Origin: Actinomycetota bacterium
GTDB lineage: Bacteria > Actinomycetota > Actinomycetes > Mycobacteriales > Pseudonocardiaceae
Length of the DNA stretch: 47,566 nt
Assembly: GCA_021324675.1 (NCBI GenBank)
Contig: JAJPIR010000336.1
Location: forward strand, 1 to 47,566
Direction: 5' to 3'
Shown: positions 31,551 through 39,905 of the stretch, piece by piece
How the letters are laid out: each line of letters opens with the position of its first letter
Position numbering within the stretch: position 1 is the stretch's first letter
The notes under the pieces: generated by a model
The model's input: the letters and a program-made list of their open reading frames with translations, nothing else
Database searches by the model: none
Told to the model about the DNA's origin: nothing
Position numbers and translations under genes: made by a program

Positions 31551-32792
31551 GTGAACGAGATGGACCGCGGGGAGTACCCCGCAACGGGCTTCGCCGTGCC
31601 AGGGCCGCCTGCTCCGACACGGGGTCCGCTGCGACCGGTGATCCTGTTGGTCGCTCTGGCTGCCGCGGTAGCCCTCGGCGTTGGCCGTATCGCTGTGCCA
31701 TCAGAGGCTGTGTCGTCATCCTCATCTCTGGGCATGCCCGCTGCAATCTCACCGCAGTGGGTGCCGCCCGCATCTTGGTCACCGCATGCCTCAACCGGAG
31801 CTTCGACTGCAGCTCTGGATCTATCGACCTTGGCTGCTGAGGTGGACCCCGCTGTGGTGGACATCAACACCCAGCTCAGCGTCCCGAACGGTCAAGGCGC
31901 AGGTACTGGAATCGTGCTGAGCCAAACGGGCGTGGTGCTCACCAACAATCATGTGATCAACGGTGCTGCCAGCATCACTGCGACCGACGTGGGCAATGGC
32001 CAGACCTATCCGGTCACCGTGGTGGGCTACGACTCCAGCCATGACATCGCCGTGCTGCAGCTGCAGGGTGCGTCGGGGTTGCGCACCGCCTCGATCGGTG
32101 ATTCCAACAGCGTCGCGGTCGGCGACATGATCGCGGCGATCGGAAACGCCGGCGGCCGAGGCGGTACTCCCAGCGTCGCGGCGGGCACCGTATCCGCGCT
32201 GGCCCAGACGGCCACCGTCAGCGACGACGTCACCGGCGGTGCGGAACGGCTGTCCGGGATGATCCAGGTCGCCGCCGATGTGCAGCCCGGGGATTCCGGA
32301 GGCCCGCTGGTCAATGCTGCTGGCCAGGTCATCGGCATCGACACCGCCGGTTCAGCCGGCTCCCGGCGGCAAGATGGCGGCGACATCGGATTGGCAATCC
32401 CGATCAACGATGCGATCACGATCAGCAGGCAGATCCAGACCGGTACCGCTTCGGGGACTGTCCACATCGGAGCCACCGGCATCCTCGGCATCCTGATCCA
32501 GGACGCCGGCGTTCAGGCGGTGCCAGGCCACCGGGGCAGACTTGGGTACCGGTACGGCTCTGCTGGGGCCGCGGTGGCCGGTGTTGTGGCAGGCTCACCA
32601 GCAGCACAAGCCGGGCTGGCGGCCGGGGACATCATCGTGTCGCTCGACTCCACGACGGTGGATTCCCCCGCCACCCTCACCACCGTTCTCACTGGTCACC
32701 ACCCCGGCGACGGGATGCAGCTGACCTGGATAGACGTGGCGGGCCAGCAACACACCGCCACCCTTCGCCTGGCGCCCGGACCGCCAAACTAG
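31551..32792 (+). CDS. HtrA/DegP-like membrane serine protease with PDZ domain
   Basis: GTG 31551 is chosen because GGAGG lies 7 bp upstream. The 413-residue protein has one N-terminal membrane helix (about 27-45), a Ser/Pro linker, a trypsin-like domain with the triad His in LTNNHV (about 133), Asp in HDIAVLQL (about 165) and Ser in PGDSGGPL (about 247), and a C-terminal PDZ domain from about 325 (VAGVVAGSPAAQAGLAAGDII). It is likely an extracytoplasmic quality-control protease. The neighbouring 114-residue gene follows after 13 bp. Confidence 0.92.
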   Translation: MNEMDRGEYPATGFAVPGPPAPTRGPLRPVILLVALAAAVALGVGRIAVPSEAVSSSSSLGMPAAISPQWVPPASWSPHASTGASTAALDLSTLAAEVDPAVVDINTQLSVPNGQGAGTGIVLSQTGVVLTNNHVINGAASITATDVGNGQTYPVTVVGYDSSHDIAVLQLQGASGLRTASIGDSNSVAVGDMIAAIGNAGGRGGTPSVAAGTVSALAQTATVSDDVTGGAERLSGMIQVAADVQPGDSGGPLVNAAGQVIGIDTAGSAGSRRQDGGDIGLAIPINDAITISRQIQTGTASGTVHIGATGILGILIQDAGVQAVPGHRGRLGYRYGSAGAAVAGVVAGSPAAQAGLAAGDIIVSLDSTTVDSPATLTTVLTGHHPGDGMQLTWIDVAGQQHTATLRLAPGPPN

Positions 32793-32805
32793 GCGCCGAT
32801 CGGTT

Positions 32806-33150
32806 ATGGCGTGCCTGGCCGTCGAGAGCGGTGACCTGGTGGTGCGGTTGAACCCGGTGGAAAGGCTTGGCGCGCTGCACGGCTCGATAAGGGTGCCGCT
32901 GACCAACGTTATTGCGGTGGAGCCGAACAATGCGGTATGGCATGAGCTACGTGGGCTGCGGATGCCAGGGACGGGTTTTCCGGGTGTGATCGCGCTCGGT
33001 ACGTGGCGGTACCGCGGTGGTAAAGATTTCGTGGCTGTATACCGCAGCACGGGCTTGGTGGTCACGCTCGCGGACTCGGAGTGGAACCGGCTCGTCGTGT
33101 CAAGCAGAGTCCCGCACCAGGTATGCCAGGAGATCAACGCATTGCGCTGA
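32806..33150 (+). CDS. Conserved actinobacterial protein of unknown function
   Basis: The 114-residue beta-rich protein has LNPVERLGALHGSIRVPL, then a RMPGTGFPGVIALGTWR segment and a DFVAVYRSTGLVV strand. This pattern occurs in many actinobacterial hypotheticals and resembles a PH-like fold. There is no signal or membrane helix. It is probably co-transcribed with the protease gene. No function can be given. Confidence 0.75.
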   Translation: MACLAVESGDLVVRLNPVERLGALHGSIRVPLTNVIAVEPNNAVWHELRGLRMPGTGFPGVIALGTWRYRGGKDFVAVYRSTGLVVTLADSEWNRLVVSSRVPHQVCQEINALR

Positions 33151-33213
33151 ATCCGATGCACCACTCTGTCCGGTCGGATTAGTGACGCGGCTCGGGCGGG
33201 GACGGGATCGGCC

Positions 33214-34020
33214 TCATTCGCAAGCGATACCGTCGCCGTCGCGGTCTAGCCCCGGCCGGTAGCCCGGATCGCCCCTGTGTAGCGGTGCAGCCCCGGCAGC
33301 GCGCACCGCCGCGCAGTTGGTGTAGTAGGTCGGTTGGGTGCTCGGGAGTGGGGTTTGCACCAGCGGTGTCGGCAGAGCTGGTGGTGGTGCCTCGGCCACG
33401 TTGGCACCAGGGCCGCTAGCCGTTACCGGTTTCGGTGGCTGCGCTGCGGTCGTCGATGCCGCGACGGGTATAGGGCGAGGTGTGGTCGTCAGCGCGGGCC
33501 CAACCGCTCGCGGCGTCGGTGCTACCCGAGCCACCGTGTGGGGCGGCGTAGTACGTGGCAAGGCTGGAGCGACGATTGCCGGGGCCGGTCGCCCTGTTGA
33601 CGGCGCGGGGATCGCGGTATTGGTCGGAGTGGTACTGCTTTGGGTCGGGGCAGGGGCGGTTGTCCCGGGATCACCGATTGTCGCGGTGGGCGGGGTGCTT
33701 GTTGCAGGGTTGTGGGTGAGAGCGATGATGACCACAAGCACAGCTACCCCGCCGGTGACCCATGGCCAGCGCCGAGGTGGTGCAGTGTGCCCGCGGTGGG
33801 GTGGGCCCGGTGGTTGTGCCGGCCGGGCGGTACCGGCGGTAACCGAATACGACGACTCGGGCCGGTACACGGTGGGTCCGCCCGCGGCGGGCCAGTAAGG
33901 CGGTGTGCTTGCCACTGCCGAACGTCCTGGGTTGACCGGTGCTGGCTGAGCCAGAGCGACGGGACGTAGTGGAGCTGTTGGCCGATCGTCGGGCGGGGGA
34001 GAGATGGTTGGAGGTCTCAT
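33214..34020 (-). CDS. Membrane protein with extracellular Excalibur calcium-binding domain
   Basis: The 268-residue protein has a Pro-rich cytoplasmic N-terminus of about 88 residues, one helix (WVTGGVAVLVVIIALTHN), a long Pro/Thr/Ala-rich stalk (about 108-230) and a C-terminal Excalibur domain: YYTNCAAVRAAGAAPLHRG followed by DRDGDGIACE, with paired cysteines and a DxDxDG calcium loop. The stalk length suits spanning the cell wall. Converges with the 114-residue gene. Role unknown. Confidence 0.9.
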   Translation of the reverse strand: MRPPTISPPPDDRPTAPLRPVALAQPAPVNPGRSAVASTPPYWPAAGGPTVYRPESSYSVTAGTARPAQPPGPPHRGHTAPPRRWPWVTGGVAVLVVIIALTHNPATSTPPTATIGDPGTTAPAPTQSSTTPTNTAIPAPSTGRPAPAIVAPALPRTTPPHTVARVAPTPRAVGPALTTTPRPIPVAASTTAAQPPKPVTASGPGANVAEAPPPALPTPLVQTPLPSTQPTYYTNCAAVRAAGAAPLHRGDPGYRPGLDRDGDGIACE

Positions 34021-34641
34021 GGCCAGTCCTTCTCGGCGTTCCTCGCTGCGGCTTAATCGGCCGTTGCGGTGAGGCGTTACCGAGTTACCGGGAACCGCCG
34101 CCCTGGCGGCATCAGTCTGCGGCCCGCAGAGGGCAGATCCAGTGGCCTGGTGTGCGCGTCAGAACAACGTGGCCATGGCCTGCATGGTGTCCCTGGGGAG
34201 TAGAGGCATCGCGCTCAGGCGCACGCAGCACCGTCACTAGGCCGTACCAGCACCCGTCGGAGTGGGCGCTGGTACGACGACTCGGTTACCGGCTCACCGT
34301 GAAGACGGTCGCTGTTGTCGCTCGTTTGTCCAGTTCTTTCCTCAGCCGAATCGGTCCGTTGGGGGAAGAACAGGACATGTCCTGGACGTAAATCACCGGA
34401 ACGGAGCAGTGACTGTGGCTGCGCTCCGGCGAGGTCGGCGGCAAGATGCGTGCCTGACTCGTGCGCTGGTCATGCGGGCACGTGGACTGACAGCGCGTCT
34501 GCTGAGTGAGAAGCGCGCAGACGTCCGTGACCGGTGCGGTTGGCGAGAAGTTCGTGACGAACGGCGCACTGCCACACCATGCCTTCGATGTGCACCCACA
34601 CCGGCAGTAGGGCGGCGCGACAACGCCTTGTAAATCCCGGT
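34021..34641. other. 621-bp region without a recognised gene
   Basis: ORFs here (for example a 123-codon one at 34262-34633) are Arg-rich and look random. Visible features are a 14-bp perfect palindrome CAGGACATGTCCTG (34371-34384) and short hairpins such as CTGCGG-c-CCGCAG near 34120. It may hold decayed DNA plus the promoter of the Excalibur gene. I saw no tRNA or conserved RNA. Confidence 0.4.
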
Positions 34642-35541
34642 CTAGTAATACCAGGGGAACGCTGACCAGTCAGGGGCACGCTTTTCCAGGAAAGCGTCGC
34701 GGCCTTCGACGGCTTCGTCGGTCATGTACGCCAGCCTGGTCGACTCACCGGCGAAGAGCTGCTGGCCGACCAGCCCGTCGTCGATCAAATTGAAGGCGTA
34801 CTTCAGCATCCGCTGCGCGGTGGGCGATTTGGCGTTGATCGTGGCGGCCCAATCCAGCGCCGTCTTTTCCAGTGCCGTATGGGTGACCACGGCGTTGACC
34901 ATGCCCATCCGGTGGGCATCTGCCGCGCGGTATTCCCGGCCAAGGAAAAAGATCTCCCGAGCGAACTTCTGCCCCACCTGGCGGGCGAGGTACGCAGAGC
35001 CGAAGCCGCCATCGAAGGAGCCCACGTCCGCGTCGGTCTGCTTGAACCGGGCGTGCTCGGCCGACGCCAGAGTCAGGTCGCAGACCACATGCAGCGAGTG
35101 TCCACCACCGGCAGCCCACCCAGGTACCACCGCGATCACTACCTTGGGCATGAACCGGATCAGTCGTTGGCATTCCAGGATGTGCAGCCGGCCCACGCGG
35201 GCCGGGTCGATGGTGTCCGCGGTCTCTCCGGATGCGTACTGGTAGCCCGACCGGCCCCGAATGCGCTGGTCGCCTCCGGAGCAAAATGCCCAGCCGCCAT
35301 CGCGCGGTGAGGGCCCGTTGCCGGTCAGCAGCACGCATCCCACGTCCGCGGTCATCCGCGCGTGGTCCAGGGCGCGGTACAGCTCGTCCACGGTGGCCGG
35401 GCGGAACGCGTTGCGCACCTCTGGCCGGTTGAATGCGATCCGGACCGTGCCATGCGCCACCGCCCGGTGATAGGTGATGTCGGCGAAGTCAAAGCCTTCG
35501 ACGCTGCGCCACGCGGATGGATCAAACAGCTCGGAGATCAT
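34642..35541 (-). CDS. menB: 1,4-Dihydroxy-2-naphthoyl-CoA synthase MenB
   Basis: MenB cyclises o-succinylbenzoyl-CoA, the product of MenE. The 299-residue crotonase-fold protein shows NRPEVRNAFRPATVDEL, an oxyanion-loop FCSGGDQRIRG, VVPGWAAGGGHSLHVVCDLT, and the MenB-specific QTDADVGSFDGGFGSAYLAR with the catalytic aspartate or tyrosine region. Length and motifs are complete. It is divergent from the M1 peptidase gene and about 3.4 kb from menE. Confidence 0.95.
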   Translation of the reverse strand: MISELFDPSAWRSVEGFDFADITYHRAVAHGTVRIAFNRPEVRNAFRPATVDELYRALDHARMTADVGCVLLTGNGPSPRDGGWAFCSGGDQRIRGRSGYQYASGETADTIDPARVGRLHILECQRLIRFMPKVVIAVVPGWAAGGGHSLHVVCDLTLASAEHARFKQTDADVGSFDGGFGSAYLARQVGQKFAREIFFLGREYRAADAHRMGMVNAVVTHTALEKTALDWAATINAKSPTAQRMLKYAFNLIDDGLVGQQLFAGESTRLAYMTDEAVEGRDAFLEKRAPDWSAFPWYY

Positions 35542-35615
35542 GGGTGCACGCTACGCGTGCTCGTGAGCGGCGTTGCGTGCTGGAAGACTGATACCCACTC
35601 ACGAGGGAGGTGGCC

Positions 35616-37094
35616 GTGCGAAACCGGCTTTTGCTGATCGGACTGGCGTTGGCGGTGGTGCTGGTGGTGATCGCACTGGTTATGCCGTGGCGCGGCACGC
35701 AGCCGGCACACCCGCCTGCCTCATCAGCGCGAGCACCTTCCCCAGTGTCGGCCCCGCCGGTCATGGGCGCCGAGGGCATCGGTGATCCGTACTTCCCGCT
35801 GGCGGGCAACGGCGGCTACGACGCCACCGCTTACGACATTCAGGTGCGCTACGATCCTGCCACCGATCGGATCGAGGGCCATACCACGGTCACCGCCCAG
35901 GCCACCGAGAACCTCTCCCGGTTCAACCTGGATCTCAGATTGCCCGCCTCCGCTGCCACGGTGAACAACCAGCCCGCGCAGCTGCACCAGGTCGGTGGCG
36001 AGCTGCAGATCACTCCAGCCGCCCCGGTGTCGGTGGGATCCCCGATGACAGTGGTGGTGGATTACGCTGGCGTGCCCTCGGCCATCCCGCAGGGACCCGA
36101 TGAGCCCTCACCGTGGGTCCGTACCGCGGACGGCGCGGTCGCGGTGGGCGAACCCGACATCGCGGCCTGGTGGTACCCGTCCAACGACCACCCCTCGGAT
36201 AAGGCGACCTACACCGTCACCACGATCGTGCCTGCCGGCTTGCAGGTAATTTCCAATGGGGCGCTGCTCGGCGGCCCGGAGCCGGCCGGCCCGGGAATGG
36301 AGCAGTGGCGCTGGCAGGAAAGCGAGCCCATGGCTACCTACCTGGCCTTCGTCGCGATCGGTCACTACGACATCGTCCGCCGGGACACCCGCTACGGCCT
36401 GTATCTGGCTGCTTATGACCACGGCCTGGCCCCGCAGCTGGCGGACGCGGCTCGTGCCTCGGTGGAACAGACCCCGGAGGTCGTCGACTTCCTTTCCGGG
36501 ATCTTCGGGCCCTACCCGTTCCACCAGCTTGGTGGCGTGGTACCGGATGCTCCGAACTTAGCCTTTGCGCTGGAGACCCAAACCCGCCCGGTCTACGGCG
36601 AAGGATTCTTCACCACCGGCCCGGACGTCTCAGTGGTGGTGCACGAGCTGGCTCACCAGTGGTTCGGCGACAGCGTTTCGGTGCGTCACTGGAGCGACAT
36701 CTGGCTCAACGAAGGCTTCGCTACCTACGCTCAATGGCTCTACGACGAACGCCATGGTGGCCCCAGCGCCAAGCAGACCGCCGCAATGAACTACGCCGAC
36801 CACCCCGCCGATGACGAATTCTGGCGCACCCCGCCGGGGGCTCCCGGCAAGCAAGCTGTGCTCGGCAGAGCGGTCTATACCCGCGGCGCGATGGCGCTGC
36901 AGGCGATCCGGATGGCGATCGGGGACCAGAACTTCTTCGCCTCGTTGCGTGCCTGGGCCACCGACCGGGCAGGCCGGAACGGTTCGGTCCAGGATTTCCT
37001 TGCCACCGTCAAACGAGTCTCGGGTAAGAACGTCGATGACGTTGCTCAAACCTGGCTGTTCGCCCCCGCCCGCCCCGGCGCACCTCCCAGCTGA
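35616..37094 (+). CDS. M1 family metallopeptidase, secreted or membrane-anchored
   Basis: GTG 35616 sits 5 bp after GAGGGAGG; GTG 35610 is less well placed. The 492-residue product has an N-terminal hydrophobic segment (about 6-25) as signal or anchor, a beta-sandwich domain, and the zinc site HELAHQWFGD (about 343) with the third ligand in NEGFATYAQWL (about 365). The aminopeptidase family GAMEN-like exopeptidase motif appears as an altered FALETQ segment. It likely trims peptides outside the membrane. Confidence 0.9.
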   Translation: MRNRLLLIGLALAVVLVVIALVMPWRGTQPAHPPASSARAPSPVSAPPVMGAEGIGDPYFPLAGNGGYDATAYDIQVRYDPATDRIEGHTTVTAQATENLSRFNLDLRLPASAATVNNQPAQLHQVGGELQITPAAPVSVGSPMTVVVDYAGVPSAIPQGPDEPSPWVRTADGAVAVGEPDIAAWWYPSNDHPSDKATYTVTTIVPAGLQVISNGALLGGPEPAGPGMEQWRWQESEPMATYLAFVAIGHYDIVRRDTRYGLYLAAYDHGLAPQLADAARASVEQTPEVVDFLSGIFGPYPFHQLGGVVPDAPNLAFALETQTRPVYGEGFFTTGPDVSVVVHELAHQWFGDSVSVRHWSDIWLNEGFATYAQWLYDERHGGPSAKQTAAMNYADHPADDEFWRTPPGAPGKQAVLGRAVYTRGAMALQAIRMAIGDQNFFASLRAWATDRAGRNGSVQDFLATVKRVSGKNVDDVAQTWLFAPARPGAPPS

Positions 37095-37189
37095 TCCCGT
37101 CACAGATTCCTGCCTCGATGCGCCAGGCATATCGGGCCTTTGACGGTCTCATCAGTCCCCATATGTCTCCGTGCCGGGGGAAGCAGGGA

Positions 37190-38428
37190 TCACTGGACGC
37201 CTTCAAGGGCGTCGCGAATGGGGACGAGCTTGGCGGCGGCTTCGGCGACTTCGGAGTCGGGGTCGGAACCGGCCACGATCCCGCAGCCCGCGAACATCCG
37301 GGCGAAGCGGCCGACGACCTGAGCGCAGCGCAGCGCGATGCCTAGCTCGCCATCCCCTGCGGCGTCGACCCAGCCGACCGGCCCGGCGTAGCGCCCGCGG
37401 TCCATGGCTTCCAGCTCGCTGATCGCGCTGACCGCGGCTGGGGTGGGAGTGCCCCCTACGGCGGCAGTGGGGTGCACGGCGTCGGCCAACGTCAGCAGCG
37501 GCGGCCCCGACGGGTGCAGCACCCCGCGCACCTCGGTGGCCAGGTGCAGTACGTTGCGCAACTCCAACACGCTCGGCCCGGCGGGCACGGTCAGGTCAGT
37601 GCAGAAGGGGGTCAGCGCCTGGGCCAGCGACTCCACCGCGTAACGGTGCTCGTCGCGATCCTTCGCCGAGTCGAGTAACTCCATCGCTAGTTCCCCGGCG
37701 TTGGTCCCGTCGTGCGGCCAGATGGTGCCGGCCAGCACCTGGGAGAGCACCTCGGTGCCGCGCCGGCGCAACAGCAACTCCGGCGTGGCCCCGACGAGCT
37801 GGTCCACCGCGAACGTCCAGCAGGAGGGATACCGGGCGGCCAGCCCCTGCAGCAGGAAGCGGGGATCTAGTGGCTCATCCGCGACGGCGAGCAGGTCGTG
37901 GGCGAGCACCACCTTCGCCGGCGCCGATCCGTCGCGCATGCGCGAGACTGCGCGGGCCACCGCATCGCGCCAGGCGGTGACCGGTAGCTCGCCGTCGGAA
38001 TAGCGCAACCCGCGGGGACGCCTGACCGGCACCACCGTCCCGGTCGCGACTCCGGTCTGGAACTCCGTGACCCAGGTCTGGCCGTCTCGATGGCCCACCA
38101 CTACCCGCGGCACGATCAGTACCGAACTGCCCGGCGAGTCGTCGAAGGCCAAGCTGGCGAAGGCCACCGGACCGCTGCCCGGTAAGCCGACCTCATCGCG
38201 GGTATCCAGCTGCGCGCAGAAGGACTGCCACCAGTCCTGGGCTCGGGCGAAGCGGTAGGGGCCCTCGGTACACACCCGGGCCACCTCCCCCCAGGCCACC
38301 AATCCCTCACCGGCCCGCACCCAGGCCAGCACCCCGCGCGGGGAGGGCAACATGTCGAGCAGGGCTGTACCGCCCTGCACCAGATACGAGCGCACTACTA
38401 GCCGGTCGGTTAGCGGGGCGGTGGTCAC
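37190..38428 (-). CDS. menF: Isochorismate synthase (MenF/EntC family)
   Basis: The 412-residue chorismate-binding enzyme shows SCWTFAVDQLVGATPELLLR, LAGTIWPHDG, HPTAAVGGTP near residue 315, the ELEAMDRGRYAGPVGWVD block and a terminal AGCGIVAGSDPDSEVAEAA. It converts chorismate to isochorismate, the menaquinone entry step; siderophore synthesis would use the same reaction, but the men neighbourhood favours MenF. It is on the minus strand and diverges from the DUF3592 gene. menD, the next pathway gene, is not next to it. Confidence 0.9.
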   Translation of the reverse strand: MTTAPLTDRLVVRSYLVQGGTALLDMLPSPRGVLAWVRAGEGLVAWGEVARVCTEGPYRFARAQDWWQSFCAQLDTRDEVGLPGSGPVAFASLAFDDSPGSSVLIVPRVVVGHRDGQTWVTEFQTGVATGTVVPVRRPRGLRYSDGELPVTAWRDAVARAVSRMRDGSAPAKVVLAHDLLAVADEPLDPRFLLQGLAARYPSCWTFAVDQLVGATPELLLRRRGTEVLSQVLAGTIWPHDGTNAGELAMELLDSAKDRDEHRYAVESLAQALTPFCTDLTVPAGPSVLELRNVLHLATEVRGVLHPSGPPLLTLADAVHPTAAVGGTPTPAAVSAISELEAMDRGRYAGPVGWVDAAGDGELGIALRCAQVVGRFARMFAGCGIVAGSDPDSEVAEAAAKLVPIRDALEGVQ

Positions 38429-38504
38429 TTCGTCAGGGTATTAGGACGATCCGCATGCTGCCGCGCGCGTCGATCCCAGTAACGCCAGCGCTACGCTGCG
38501 CCCA

Positions 38505-38975
38505 ATGACCGCTGTGGCTACCGGACCTGTTACCGGCGTTCCCCGGCTGGCTCCCGGCCGGCAGCGCCGGCCGATCTGGTGGGTGCCGCTTGCGGTGGCC
38601 GGGGTGGCGACGGTGCTTATCGCGATGGCCTTAGCTGGAGCCGCGCTCGACGACGCCGGGATTGACGCCCGTACCGGCCACGCGACTGCTCAGGTGCTTG
38701 CGGTGACGTCAATGCGGACGTTGGTGCAGTTCGCCGTGCCAGACGGTCGGGTTTACCGTCCGGACGAGGGCATTGCCTACCCGTCGGACCTCCAGGTGGG
38801 CCAGCTGGTCCGGGTGGAATACGACCTCGCCGATCCAGATCAGGTGCGAGTTGCCGGGCGCACCTGGGTGCGGGGGCTTACCCCGGCGGTGCTCACCCTC
38901 GCGGCAGTATGGTCGCTGCTCGTTCCGGCTACCTGGTGGTTGCGCCGCCGTTGTCGCCGTGGCGCGCCAGCCTGA
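38505..38975 (+). CDS. DUF3592 membrane protein (Rv0556-like)
   Basis: The 156-residue protein has two helices (about 24-47 and 127-146) flanking a beta-rich extracytoplasmic domain with QVLAVTSMRTLVQFAVPDGRV and VGQLVRVEYDLADPDQVRV, typical of DUF3592. In related genomes, from memory, this gene lies between menD and menG. Here its upstream neighbour is the divergent isochorismate synthase gene. Function unknown. Copy C of the 55-bp element starts 3 nt after its stop. Confidence 0.82.
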   Translation: MTAVATGPVTGVPRLAPGRQRRPIWWVPLAVAGVATVLIAMALAGAALDDAGIDARTGHATAQVLAVTSMRTLVQFAVPDGRVYRPDEGIAYPSDLQVGQLVRVEYDLADPDQVRVAGRTWVRGLTPAVLTLAAVWSLLVPATWWLRRRCRRGAPA

Positions 38976-38978
38976 CGT

Positions 38979-39034
38979 TGGTAGCTCTTCAAGTACCGCC
39001 AACCCGGCCTCGAGTTGCTCGCAACTACAGCCAA
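38979..39034 (-). repeat. 55-bp dispersed element, copy C (inverted)
   Basis: On the minus strand this reads GGCTGTAGTTGCGAGCAACT, a variable centre, then GGTTGGCGGTACTTGAAGAG and CTACC. The right 24 bp are identical to copy A; the left part is similar but rearranged by small indels. It directly follows the DUF3592 stop and points back into that gene, so it does not lie before a start codon as copies A and B do. Confidence 0.75.
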
Positions 39035-39208
39035 CCCCTCCGCAGTTCGGGCCACCCCGGTGACCAATCAGGGTCCCGGTAGGGGAGAACCCCCATGTGC
39101 AGCTCGGCGCGCAGCGGCATCGTATGAACTATCGATCACACAAGCTGGGCGCAGCGCCGGGACGCCCAGCCGTCAGATCGAGTGCCCGATCATTGCGTCG
39201 GACAAATG

Positions 39209-39247
39209 CGGGGATACCCGGGTGGTTGTTTAACCCGGGTATCCCCG
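39209..39247. terminator. 15-bp perfect hairpin
   Basis: CGGGGATACCCGGGT (39209-39223) is perfectly complementary to ACCCGGGTATCCCCG (39233-39247), with loop GGTTGTTTA. No T-run follows on either strand and no gene ends nearby, so it may be a terminator for readthrough, a structured RNA or a protein-binding dyad. Confidence 0.7.
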
Positions 39248-39277
39248 ACTGCCATAGCTACGTTGTAGGGTGCAAAA

Positions 39278-39321
39278 CTGCGGTAATTCAGCACAGGCGA
39301 CTGCGGTAATTCAGCACAGGC
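39278..39321. repeat. 21-bp direct repeat, two copies
   Basis: CTGCGGTAATTCAGCACAGG plus C occurs at 39278-39298 and again at 39301-39321, identical, with 2 bp between (23-bp period). It lies 29 bp from the stop of the YciI gene, next to a 14-bp palindrome TGATCAGCTGATCA (39347-39360). Two copies are too few to call CRISPR. It may be a binding-site pair or a recent slippage duplication. Confidence 0.85.
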
Positions 39322-39349
39322 CGCAGCCTGCGCCGCCGTGGACCGTTGA

Positions 39350-39622
39350 TCAGCTGATCACTACATTCCATGACCTGATTCGCCAGGACGTCACCAGGCC
39401 CTCGCGGACATAAGGATCTCGGGCTACGAAGTACTCTACGACTGAGCGGTCGTCAGTCGTAAACACCAATACAGCACCATCCAGCGGCTCAACGAGAGCT
39501 CCCGCCAGCGTTAGGACACCTCGTTCATGCATCTCGCGGGCTAGTGCCAGATGCTCCTCCCGAAAAGGGGCGCGCCGTTCCGCAATATTGTCCGCGTAAT
39601 CATAGAAGAGCAACGAATACAT
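39350..39622 (-). CDS. YciI-like (YCII domain) protein
   Basis: The ATG at 39620-39622 has AAGGA eight bases upstream; the open frame extends further but that part is Pro/Gly-rich noise. The 90-residue product has a ferredoxin-like pattern: MYSLLFYDY, HLALAREMHERGVLTLAGAL, then VLVFTTDDRSVVEYFVARDPYV, with conserved His and Asp as in YciI. Family members are thought to be small enzymes or enzyme modules; the reaction is unknown. Confidence 0.88.
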   Translation of the reverse strand: MYSLLFYDYADNIAERRAPFREEHLALAREMHERGVLTLAGALVEPLDGAVLVFTTDDRSVVEYFVARDPYVREGLVTSWRIRSWNVVIS

Positions 39623-39833
39623 TCTCTGATCCTTCCACGGCGGTAATGCTGGCCGGCGAGTGCACGGCGCGGCCAGCGTAGGCGAGCCGGGTGAGCACTG
39701 CCCCCACCCACTGGCGGCCTCGTCTGCGGATCCGGAACCACAGCCGCGCCCGGCCTCAGGCTCAGACTGGTTAGGCAGGGCGCACTTGCTGGTCAACAGG
39801 GTGCCCGCGTGCTGACAAGCTGGCGTGACCGAG

Positions 39834-39888
39834 TTGGTGGCGGTTAACAGCGCCTGCGGGGCATGTTGGCGGTACTTGAAGAGCCACC
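39834..39888 (+). repeat. 55-bp dispersed element, copy B, upstream of menG
   Basis: Begins TTGGTGGCGGTTAACAGCGC and ends GGCGGTACTTGAAGAGCCAC plus C. It is colinear with copy A without gaps, differing mainly in the 10-bp centre. It ends 17 nt before the menG GTG; TAGGGT follows at 39893, where copy A is followed by TAGGCT. The shared distance to a start codon suggests a promoter or 5' leader function. Confidence 0.8.
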
Positions 39889-39905
39889 AGCTCTAGGGTG
39901 GCGCT

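Noticed and set aside
34262-34633. 123-codon plus-strand ORF
   Set aside because: Arg-rich, no ribosome site, no recognised domain; probably random open frame in GC-rich DNA.
38709-39002. 97-codon minus-strand ORF starting MAVLEELPTS
   Set aside because: It starts in repeat copy C and then runs antisense through the DUF3592 gene with shadow-like composition.
39278-39321. CRISPR array
   Set aside because: Only two 21-bp copies with a 2-bp gap; no spacers and no cas genes in the window.
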